Below are positions 1 to 6,495 of a DNA stretch of 9,944 bases, in pieces. A program made the position numbers and the translations under genes. Every line of letters begins with the position of its first letter. Positions within the stretch are counted from its first letter, which is position 1. Below the pieces are notes generated by a model. That model saw only the letters and a program-made list of their open reading frames with translations, ran no database searches and was not told the origin of the DNA. This stretch comes from Pseudomonadota bacterium (lineage in GTDB: Bacteria; Pseudomonadota; Gammaproteobacteria; Pseudomonadales; Pseudohongiellaceae), in contig JADFOC010000053.1 in assembly GCA_022563075.1 (NCBI GenBank), positions 1 through 9,944 of the forward strand. The letters run 5' to 3'.

Positions 1-65
1 GTACGCGGTGTAGGATTTTCGTCCCGCAGACGGGTGAAGATTGCAGTTCGTTTTTGCTTGTTCAT
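1..65 (-). CDS. nth: Endonuclease III, N-terminal fragment (cut by window edge)
   Basis: Only the first 21 codons are inside the window. They read MNKQKRTAIFTRLRDENPTP, which matches the remembered start of E. coli Nth (MNKAKRLEILTRLRENNPHP) almost position for position. Nth is the base-excision-repair DNA glycosylase/AP lyase that removes oxidised pyrimidines and carries a [4Fe-4S] cluster; its helix-hairpin-helix and cluster cysteines lie outside the window. The ATG overlaps the TGA stop of rsxE as ATGA, so nth is translationally coupled to the rsx operon. An rsx-nth arrangement is common in gammaproteobacteria, which supports the call despite the short fragment. Confidence 0.88.
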   Translation of the reverse strand, partial: MNKQKRTAIFTRLRDENPTPR

Positions 66-772
66 AAGCTGCCTGTTACTCGGGCGCGTGTGACTGGTTT
101 AACCGTCTCTTTCTCAGCGGTGGAGCCGAATCCGAATCTGCTATCGAGCATATTCTTAGCCGCGACAATGAGGCCTAGCAGGATTAATGCGGCGGGCTGC
201 AAGTTGGCGAAACTAAAAATCACACTGCCGGTAGTGGCAGATTGATTAACCTCTGGCAGCCAAGGCGTGGCTAGCAACAATTGCCAATCGTTGAGTACCG
301 AACCGGTGGCAACGAACTCTCTGAGTGTGGCCAGCAACACAATTGCCAACAAAAATCCAGCAGCAACAAGCGCACTGTCCCGCGCAGTGAGTTTCCAGTT
401 AAGCATACTCGATTGAATCTCCATGCGAATTAAAATCGCGAAGTTGCAACAGATAAGCGGTACATAAATGCCGAGTTCTTGGTACAGGGGAAAGTAATAT
501 GCCCTCATCAGAAACTCCAAGATAGTTGTATAGCTTGCCATGATGAGTAAGTACCAGACAAAGCGCCAGGTATAACTAATATATTTTCTCGCTAGTGAGG
601 CTGTTACACAGGAAAGTATAAACACGATGGCGGTAGCCACGCCAAGCCCCAGTCCGTTTACTACCGTATTCGAAACCGCTAGCACCGGGCTTAATCCCAG
701 AAGCTGCACTAACACTGGATTATTTTGCCAGAGCGATGCGCCCTGATTTGCCTGATATTCCAGATTGCTCAA
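62..772 (-). CDS. rsxE: Rnf/Rsx electron transport complex subunit E, lacking the canonical [2Fe-2S] cysteines
   Basis: RsxE is an integral membrane subunit of the ion-translocating Rnf complex, homologous to NqrD. The 236-residue product has about six hydrophobic segments and the family motifs NNPVLVQLLGLSP (residues 17-29), NGLGLGVAT (39-47) and LYQELGIYVPL (96-106). The start is TTG, overlapping the rsxD stop as TTGA, with a good AAGGAG eight bases upstream inside rsxD; no nearby ATG is available. The family normally has LGLCP and TNC motifs whose Cys residues, paired with those of RsxA, bind a membrane [2Fe-2S] cluster. Here they read LGLSP (Ser28) and CCNF (Phe111), so both ligands are missing, although a Cys108-Cys109 pair sits just before the second site. 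In standard operons rsxG precedes this gene; here rsxD does. Family assignment is secure; redox function is uncertain. Confidence 0.93.
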   Translation of the reverse strand: MSNLEYQANQGASLWQNNPVLVQLLGLSPVLAVSNTVVNGLGLGVATAIVFILSCVTASLARKYISYTWRFVWYLLIMASYTTILEFLMRAYYFPLYQELGIYVPLICCNFAILIRMEIQSSMLNWKLTARDSALVAAGFLLAIVLLATLREFVATGSVLNDWQLLLATPWLPEVNQSATTGSVIFSFANLQPAALILLGLIVAAKNMLDSRFGFGSTAEKETVKPVTRARVTGSL

Positions 773-1857
773 GAACCTAACTCCTTGCTTCGACCATGGC
801 CGTAGATACGAGGCCGGCAGAAATGATCCAGCGCCGGCGCGCAGAAATTACCAAATAGCACGGCCAATGCGATCGAATCAAGATAGCTGCCCCAAACCCG
901 GATTGCATAAATGGCGCAGCCGATTACGATGCCGTAGACGATCTTGCCTTTGTTGGTTGTGGCGGCACTGACTGGATCGGTTGCAATAAAAAACGCGCCT
1001 ATCATGGTGGCGCTGCCAAACAAATGTAAGTAGGGAGTACCATAGGCGGCGCTACTGCCCGGCGCATAAAAGAACATAGCAAGCAGGCCAACAGTGACGA
1101 TCAGGCTAAGCGGAATATGCCAACTTATGATGCGCCGATACAGTAGGAACAAGCCGCCAAGCAGGTAGCCGATGTTGACGAGTTCCCAGCCAGTCCCGGA
1201 AGTTCGGGCGAATATCGATAGCCCTGATTCCTGTGCTGCCAACAACGCGCTCTTGCCTGCCATGTTAAATTCTGCAAGCGGCGTTGCCATAGCCAGTCCA
1301 TCGATGCTGGCATGCATGCTAATCGAATCGACGGCCAGGAATGGCATGCTCAGTAACATGCTCTGTTGTAAACCCGACCAGCTGAGTGGATTGAAACTCT
1401 GCTGCTCGAGCAGGCTGCCACTGGGGAGATACCAGCTCGCCATCTCCAGTGGAAAAGACAGTAACAAGAGCAGGTACCCGCACATGGCCGGGTTGAAAGG
1501 ATTTTGGCCAAGCCCACCATAAATATGTTTGGCGACAACGATGGCGAAAAAGATCCCGATAACCACTATCCACCACGGGCATCCGGGCGGGATGGCGATG
1601 CCGAACAGGACTGCTGTAACTAGAGCGCTATTGTCAGCAAGATGAAGCCGGACGTTTTTCTGCCGGATGGTTAGGATCGCCGCCTCGAGGGCGAGGGCAA
1701 CGCAGATAGCCAAGCCTATATTGATAATAAGTCCATAGCCGAAGAACCAGGTTGCCATGGATATGCCTGGGATGCAGGCCACGACAACCAGCAGCATAAT
1801 TCGACCGATGGTGAGTCGACTATGTTGCAGTGGTGAACAGGCAGCGAGGGATTGCAT
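769..1857 (-). CDS. rsxD: Rnf/Rsx electron transport complex subunit D
   Basis: RsxD, homologous to NqrB, is a polytopic membrane protein that carries covalently bound FMN on a Thr facing the outside. At 362 residues it is close to the E. coli length (about 350). Conserved stretches are DNSALVTAVLFGIAIPP (75-91), IYGGLGQNPFNPAM (112-125), WHIPLSLIVT, SATMIGAFFIATDPVSA and the C-terminal RPRIYGHG. The flavinylation motif is DGLAMATPL (186-194) with acceptor Thr192. The Ser/Thr usually found three residues before the acceptor Thr is Ala189, whereas E. coli has DGISQATPL. The ATG directly follows the rsxC TAG, with AAGGA a few bases upstream. The stop overlaps the rsxE TTG start, leaving no room for the rsxG that normally lies between. 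No apbE (FMN transferase) gene is in the window. Confidence 0.95.
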   Translation of the reverse strand: MQSLAACSPLQHSRLTIGRIMLLVVVACIPGISMATWFFGYGLIINIGLAICVALALEAAILTIRQKNVRLHLADNSALVTAVLFGIAIPPGCPWWIVVIGIFFAIVVAKHIYGGLGQNPFNPAMCGYLLLLLSFPLEMASWYLPSGSLLEQQSFNPLSWSGLQQSMLLSMPFLAVDSISMHASIDGLAMATPLAEFNMAGKSALLAAQESGLSIFARTSGTGWELVNIGYLLGGLFLLYRRIISWHIPLSLIVTVGLLAMFFYAPGSSAAYGTPYLHLFGSATMIGAFFIATDPVSAATTNKGKIVYGIVIGCAIYAIRVWGSYLDSIALAVLFGNFCAPALDHFCRPRIYGHGRSKELGS

Positions 1858-3459
1858 CTAGTCCTTCTTCTCCTGGTCAATGTTTGAGCTGGAGATGAAC
1901 TTTGATTTTCGCGCCTTTACCCGAGCCACGGCGTCGGCGATTTCCTCCCTGGCTCTTACTCGAGAAAAGTGACCGTTTGAGGTCTTGGCTGCCTGGGTTT
2001 CGATTCTCGACGATTTCCGTTCCCGTGCTTCGTCCTTCTGTTCCTTTAAGCGGTATTGATGATATTGAAAGCGGGTCTGCCAATGTGCGCTCTGTAGTTG
2101 CTGCGCGCGGTGTTCGTGAATTTCTGCCTTGCTCGCACGGTAATACTGAACCAGCGGTATCTGACTGGGGCAGACATAGGCGCAGGCTCCGCATTCGATA
2201 CAATCAAATAAACCATAATCTATTAGTTGATCCTGCTCTCTGGATCGAGCGAAGGCATACAGTTGCTGCGGTAACAGACTCACCGGGCAGGCGGTTGCAC
2301 AGAAACCGCAGCGGATACAAGCTTGCTCTGGCGCTGCAGGAGGAAATTCTTCTGCGCAAGTGGCGATCAGGCAATTAGTAGTCTTAACGACTGGTACCTT
2401 GGTGCTTGGCAATGCGATTCCCATCAGGGAACCACCCATTATCGAGCCAGTATGTGCCGATTTATCGATGCCGCAGAGATCGAATAGGAAAGAGACAGGT
2501 GTCCCTATTAAGGTCTCGAAATTCTTCGGCGTTATTAGCGGGGAGCCGGTTACTGTTGTAATACGGCTGATGCAAGGTCGCCCCTCAACTATAGCCTCGT
2601 AGACTGCGTATGCAGTGCCGACATTTTGCATCAATACACCAATATCTGACGGTAATTTGCCAACCGGAACTTCGACACCAGTGACGGCCTGAATCAGTTG
2701 TTTTTCCCCTCCGATCGAATATTTTGCTCTTACCTGTACTAATTCAATCGAACTATTCTGTAGTGCGTTTACCAGGGCAGTAATGGCAGCGGTCTTATCA
2801 TCTGCGATGGCAATGATGCAGCGACTGGCCAAACAGATCGATTGCAGTATTTTCGAGCCAGCCACCACCAATTCAGCACGTTCTCGAATCAAGGCTTCGT
2901 CTGCACTAATGTAGGGTTCACACTCTGCTGCATTTATGATGAGTAGCTCGACGCCTTTATCAATACTCAGGCGTAGTTTTTCTGCCAAGGGAAATCCGGC
3001 ACCTCCCATTCCGCAAATTCCTGCTGCCGTCACCAGTTCCAGCAACTGTAGATGACTCAAGGCGCGATAATCAGGTATCGGTGTAATTTCTACGGCCACA
3101 TCCGCGCCGTCGGGCTCAAGTAGAATACAGAGTTGCAGCTCGGCGCTGCCATTAGCTACCAATGTGTTCGAAATTTCCACGATACTAGCCGACGTGGGTG
3201 CATGCAGCGCAACGCTCGAAGTGCCACGCGCTTCAGCAAGCAGCTGGTATTTAAGTACCCGGTCTCCTACCGCAACCACAGGACACGCCGCTACGCCTTG
3301 ATGTTGCAATAGAGGCATTATCAGCTTCCGGGGAATGGGGGTTGGCATGATGCGTGATCGCAGTGAGCTTGCCTTGAAGGCTGGAGGCTTGATGCCGCCA
3401 GGAATTTTGTGTACACGAGGATTTCGTTTAAAACCCAGCAACCTGTCCACTATGGTCAT
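1858..3459 (-). CDS. rsxC: Rnf/Rsx electron transport complex subunit C (NADH/FMN and two [4Fe-4S])
   Basis: RsxC is the peripheral cytoplasmic subunit that exchanges electrons with NAD(H). From the chosen start it has 533 residues. GGIKPP (21-26) is the N-terminal signature. [12 protein letters not shown] (151-162) and [10 protein letters not shown] (175-184) belong to the NuoF-like NADH/FMN fold. [13 protein letters not shown] (274-286) is also conserved. Two ferredoxin motifs follow: Cys381/384/387/391 and Cys420/423/426/430. The tail from about 445 is charged and Ala/Lys/Arg-rich with a single [14 protein letters not shown] unit; the E. coli protein has many such units and about 740 residues, so this tail is short. 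The frame stays open 40 codons further upstream, but the ATG at 3459 overlaps the rsxB stop as ATGA, has GGAG at suitable spacing, and aligns with other RsxC starts, so I chose it. Confidence 0.95.
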   Translation of the reverse strand: MTIVDRLLGFKRNPRVHKIPGGIKPPAFKASSLRSRIMPTPIPRKLIMPLLQHQGVAACPVVAVGDRVLKYQLLAEARGTSSVALHAPTSASIVEISNTLVANGSAELQLCILLEPDGADVAVEITPIPDYRALSHLQLLELVTAAGICGMGGAGFPLAEKLRLSIDKGVELLIINAAECEPYISADEALIRERAELVVAGSKILQSICLASRCIIAIADDKTAAITALVNALQNSSIELVQVRAKYSIGGEKQLIQAVTGVEVPVGKLPSDIGVLMQNVGTAYAVYEAIVEGRPCISRITTVTGSPLITPKNFETLIGTPVSFLFDLCGIDKSAHTGSIMGGSLMGIALPSTKVPVVKTTNCLIATCAEEFPPAAPEQACIRCGFCATACPVSLLPQQLYAFARSREQDQLIDYGLFDCIECGACAYVCPSQIPLVQYYRASKAEIHEHRAQQLQSAHWQTRFQYHQYRLKEQKDEARERKSSRIETQAAKTSNGHFSRVRAREEIADAVARVKARKSKFISSSNIDQEKKD

Positions 3460-4049
3460 AGAACTGACTCCATCAGGCCACGGGGAGTAGCCACGTGACT
3501 CGGCAGCGGCCACGTCCATCTCGTATCCTTCGATGTGACAATCATGTCGATACAATCGACCGGACATGGTTCGACGCACAAATCACAGCCGGTACATTCT
3601 ATTTCTATCACCGTATGCATTAGCTTCTGAGCACCTAGAATTGCGTCTACCGGACAGGCCTGTATGCACTTGGTACAGCCGATACATTCATCTTCACGGA
3701 TGACCGCAATGGCGAATGGCTGATTCTCACCATGCGCTGGGTCTAGGGGTTGATGAGCCTCATTCAGCAGATTGGCGAGTCGGATAATAGTCTGGGATCC
3801 ACCTGGCGGACACTTGTTGATTGCTTCGCCTTGGCTTATCGCTTTTGCATAAGGCCGACAGCCCGCATGCCCACATTGGCCACATTGAGTTTGTGGCAGT
3901 AATCGATTGATCTGATCAATCATCGATTTTTGATTAGATGATTTGTCGTGCAAATAAAACGCTAGCCTAGTTATTAACCAGCTGATTATTGTTAGGGGGA
4001 TTAACATCAATAGGATTTGTGCATAGATTGTTTCAATGAATGGCAACAT
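3456..4049 (-). CDS. rsxB: Rnf/Rsx electron transport complex subunit B (three [4Fe-4S] clusters)
   Basis: RsxB is a ferredoxin-like subunit anchored by one N-terminal helix (about residues 8-32), passing electrons between soluble ferredoxin (or SoxR-type targets) and the membrane part of Rnf. The 197-residue length is normal (E. coli 192). The Fe-S domain has Cys56, 59, 64 and 80 in [19 protein letters not shown] and KCPPGG. Two ferredoxin motifs follow: Cys122/125/128/132 in [16 protein letters not shown] and Cys152/155/158/162 in [12 protein letters not shown]. All twelve ligands are present, in contrast to the lost cluster sites of the membrane subunits RsxA and RsxE. The ATG lies three bases after the rsxA TAG and the stop overlaps the rsxC start, so translation is coupled on both sides. 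No strong Shine-Dalgarno is visible ahead of the start. Confidence 0.96.
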   Translation of the reverse strand: MLPFIETIYAQILLMLIPLTIISWLITRLAFYLHDKSSNQKSMIDQINRLLPQTQCGQCGHAGCRPYAKAISQGEAINKCPPGGSQTIIRLANLLNEAHQPLDPAHGENQPFAIAVIREDECIGCTKCIQACPVDAILGAQKLMHTVIEIECTGCDLCVEPCPVDCIDMIVTSKDTRWTWPLPSHVATPRGLMESVL

Positions 4050-4052
4050 GAT

Positions 4053-4628
4053 CTACACCGGGCCAGCGAAACCGAGGAAACACATGGCAATTATTCCGGC
4101 GCTGACCAGATGGATGGCGGCTCCGCGAAATGGAGTTGGAACTTCGGTCGTATCCAGACGTTGGCGTAAGGCGGCAAATGCAATCAACAACAGGGCGAAG
4201 CCAAGCGCAGCGCCTAAACTGTAAGCGGCACTCTCGACAATGCCTAAGCCGCTGACCGTATTTATCAGCGCTACACCAATAACCGCGCTATTGCCGCCGA
4301 TCAGGTAAAAAGCTAATTTCTGACGACGTAGCGATAGTGGAAATCTTTGTTTTATCCAGTGAATTGACAGGCCGCTTATGCCACTGCTGATACTTACAAA
4401 ACACAGCAGTTTCAGATATTCCAGATTGAGAGGTGCCAACAGAAATCGAAATAACAACAGGTTGATCAATGCAGCAACAAACAACACGAAAAAACTAAGC
4501 AGTGCCACCTCGATAGCACTTTGTAGGCGATCGCTGTAGGCAAACAGGGAAGACACACCAAGAAACTGCACTAACACCACATTGTTGGCCAAGGCGGCAG
4601 CGATGATGATGCTTAAAAAATTGGTCAC
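4053..4628 (-). CDS. rsxA: Rnf/Rsx electron transport complex subunit A, lacking the canonical [2Fe-2S] cysteines
   Basis: RsxA is a six-helix membrane protein, homologous to NqrE, that pairs with RsxE. I chose the GTG at 4628 (191 residues): from there the protein aligns without gaps to remembered E. coli RsxA through its first 114 residues, and AGG/GGAG lies upstream. An in-frame ATG at 4685 would add 19 residues but has no visible Shine-Dalgarno. Conserved parts include ANNVVLVQFLG (14-24), GVALINT and PTPFRGAAIHLVSAGI near the end. The two Cys residues that normally ligate the intramembrane [2Fe-2S] cluster are replaced: LGLCP reads LGVSS (Ser26) and TTNCAV reads GGNSAV (Ser114). The frame is otherwise clean. 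It is the first gene of the operon, 151 bases after the protease stop; no clear terminator or promoter is visible in that gap. Confidence 0.92.
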   Translation of the reverse strand: MTNFLSIIIAAALANNVVLVQFLGVSSLFAYSDRLQSAIEVALLSFFVLFVAALINLLLFRFLLAPLNLEYLKLLCFVSISSGISGLSIHWIKQRFPLSLRRQKLAFYLIGGNSAVIGVALINTVSGLGIVESAAYSLGAALGFALLLIAFAALRQRLDTTEVPTPFRGAAIHLVSAGIIAMCFLGFAGPV

Positions 4629-4779
4629 GGTGCCAGCCTGCTCCAGATCAGCCAGATGGATTGGAATTGCAGGCAATTCTAGCATGGCTGCTGAGATGGC
4701 CGGAAAAAGGCGGCAGAAACAAAGATCGGTTCAGCCCGGGAGAACTAGTACTGAGTGGTGTAATTCGCTGGAGCGGATT

Positions 4780-6291
4780 TTACTCGTCAAATAATCCTTC
4801 GGAGTAGGCCACCGGAATTCTGTATAGAGACAAAATTTCAGATTCACTGGCGACGGCTGCTTGGTGATTGATCACCATTTGATAGCCGTTACTGTTTTCG
4901 AACACTATATTTTCTTGAATATTGTTTCTGAGCAGCGCAGAGAAGTGGTTAAAATCTCTTACCGGTTCATCATTGACAAAATCCACCACCCAGTTGCGCC
5001 AGTCGTGATAACCCAGGTTTACGTCGGCCGCCATTACTTGAAGTGCAACTATTAACTCTCTACGTTCGGGAGAACTCCATTCATTGCGCGCCTGTAACAA
5101 GCTTACCGGTGCTGAACGTGCCCAGTCATTGCCCCAGCGCTTTATCAGGTTCATGTTGAGGGGTACAAACAGCACGCCGCCATAGATGTAGTATTTGGGA
5201 ATCTTGTCAAATTTTTCACCGGCTACCAGGCTGTAACTGTCGCGAGAACGTTCGGCAACGAGGGTGGCGGTGTTGATTTCACCATCTCGCGAATAAGAGA
5301 TAATTATCGATTCATCGATATGGTGCAGGTCGATGGCATGTTTGTAGTCGGTGGTAAGATCTTCAGATAATTTGATGCTGCCGTCATCGGCTATGGGGTA
5401 GTCATCTATTTTAATAATGACATCGTTCTCTTGCAGAATGCCGTAAGCGGGTGAATCATCGAACACCTTAATCACCAGTACCCCGTCCTGATCTTCATCC
5501 AGTCCATAGGCCGCTTTTGCGGCCGGGCTGTCCAGGGTTTGGGTGCGAAAACCCAGATCTGGAAATCCATCATTGACGTTGTCCTGACTATCCCTGAGCA
5601 CATGACTAATGATGCTAGGCGGCACGAAATAGCCCAGATTTTCAGTACGACGGCCACTGTTGGCTTGCATCACGACGCCGACAATTTGTTGATCAACGAT
5701 AACCGGTCCGCCGCTATTGCCTGGATTGATCGCCGCATCAATCTGGCCGGCTAGTAGATAGGTGCCGGCATGGGCATACACCTGTTGCTCCACGCGGGAG
5801 AGAATTCCCCGGGTGATGCTCAGTGATTTGCCCCCCATGGGGTATCCGTAGACGGATACTTCTTGCCGAGGATTGGGTAGTTCGCCGATGGTGAGTGCTG
5901 TTAAGTCGTTAAAAAATTCAGGGTCATCAACGGTAATGAGCGCCAAATCTGCTTCGTGGGAGATGAAAGAGACGTGTGCTTGGTAACGGCGCGGGTCGTT
6001 ATGTTTTTGTGCCTGCACATAGCTGGCATTCGCTACCACATGCGCATTCGTCAGGATCCGATTGCCATGGATAACGGTGCCTGAACCACTGCTTTGACGC
6101 GGAGTCAGCAATCGCCAGGGCGTGAAATAGTCAGGAGCCGCCTGGGTGGTGTAAATCTTGATGACCGAATCTTCAATATCTCGAATCGGGCCATTCTGCG
6201 CGAAGCTGGTCTGGCTTAAGCCAAACGATATCACCGCTAACCAGCAGGTACGGATCCAGCTTCTAACGCTCTTTCTATTGAGAAAATTCAT
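4780..6291 (-). CDS. Secreted Deg/HtrA-type (S1C) serine protease with PDZ and PDZ_3-like domains
   Basis: The product is probably a periplasmic trypsin-fold protease. Residues 1-31 look like a signal peptide: RKSVR, a hydrophobic stretch, then a cleavage site near SFA|QNG. The protease domain (about 38-235) has the full triad: His84 in LTNAHVV, Asp115 in DLALI and Ser193 in NPGNSGGPV. A PDZ domain spans about 242-345 (DDSPAYGILQENDVIIKID). The last 140 residues, with YYIYGGVLFVPLN, NLGYHDWRNWVVDFVNDEPV, FENSNGYQMVI and RIPVAYSEGL, match the C-terminal domain of Deg9-like proteases (PDZ_3), unlike classic DegP/DegQ, which end in two ordinary PDZ domains. At 503 residues it is full length. The ATG has CAGG upstream. 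It lies between metG and rsxA on the same strand; a role in Rsx maturation is possible but unsupported beyond position. Confidence 0.9.
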   Translation of the reverse strand: MNFLNRKSVRSWIRTCWLAVISFGLSQTSFAQNGPIRDIEDSVIKIYTTQAAPDYFTPWRLLTPRQSSGSGTVIHGNRILTNAHVVANASYVQAQKHNDPRRYQAHVSFISHEADLALITVDDPEFFNDLTALTIGELPNPRQEVSVYGYPMGGKSLSITRGILSRVEQQVYAHAGTYLLAGQIDAAINPGNSGGPVIVDQQIVGVVMQANSGRRTENLGYFVPPSIISHVLRDSQDNVNDGFPDLGFRTQTLDSPAAKAAYGLDEDQDGVLVIKVFDDSPAYGILQENDVIIKIDDYPIADDGSIKLSEDLTTDYKHAIDLHHIDESIIISYSRDGEINTATLVAERSRDSYSLVAGEKFDKIPKYYIYGGVLFVPLNMNLIKRWGNDWARSAPVSLLQARNEWSSPERRELIVALQVMAADVNLGYHDWRNWVVDFVNDEPVRDFNHFSALLRNNIQENIVFENSNGYQMVINHQAAVASESEILSLYRIPVAYSEGLFDE

Positions 6292-6331
6292 AAATACCTG
6301 CTATTTGTCGGGTCCACTAACATTGTAGCCT

Positions 6332-6337
6332 AACGGC
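6332..6337 (-). promoter_or_regulatory. Possible -10 box for the protease gene
   Basis: The minus strand reads TACAAT about 40 bases upstream of the protease ATG, which would give a leader of roughly 30 bases. The best -35-like element, CTTGGA about 15 bases further upstream, is poor in both sequence and spacing. The 204-base gap between metG and the protease also contains a 5-bp hairpin (GTGGT-CAA-ACCAC, 6462-6474) just after the metG stop, but it has no T-run and is not a convincing terminator. This is a weak, position-based call. Confidence 0.25.
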
Positions 6338-6495
6338 CTCAATCCAAGCTTATTACTTAAGCCCATTCGACGCCAGTGAATTGCATACCGCGGCCAGCTA
6401 TTGCAATAGACCGTCGCAAGAGAATGATTCATCCATCGTCGGCACAATAAGTCCAGTGATAGTGGTCAAACCACCTGCGCCAGCTAGATAAATTA

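Noticed and set aside
1902..2378. A 158-codon plus-strand frame antisense to rsxC
   Set aside because: It is Arg/Pro-rich shadow coding opposite a well-supported gene, with no domain or ribosome binding site.
3460..3579. A 40-codon N-terminal extension of rsxC from an upstream ATG at 3579
   Set aside because: It lies wholly inside rsxB, does not resemble RsxC N-termini, and the ATGA-coupled start at 3459 with GGAG fits the family.
62..4628. Assignment of the operon to Na+-Nqr rather than Rnf
   Set aside because: The ferredoxin-type RsxB and the RsxC with twin CxxCxxCxxxCP motifs are Rnf-specific, and no NqrF-type reductase is present.
4763..4787. TTGACG near the protease stop as a -35 for an rsx promoter
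   Set aside because: It falls on the last protease codons, and no acceptable -10 is found 16-18 bases downstream.
6462..6474. Hairpin after metG (GTGGT-CAA-ACCAC) as a terminator
   Set aside because: It has only five base pairs and no T-run on the minus strand, so intrinsic termination is not supported.
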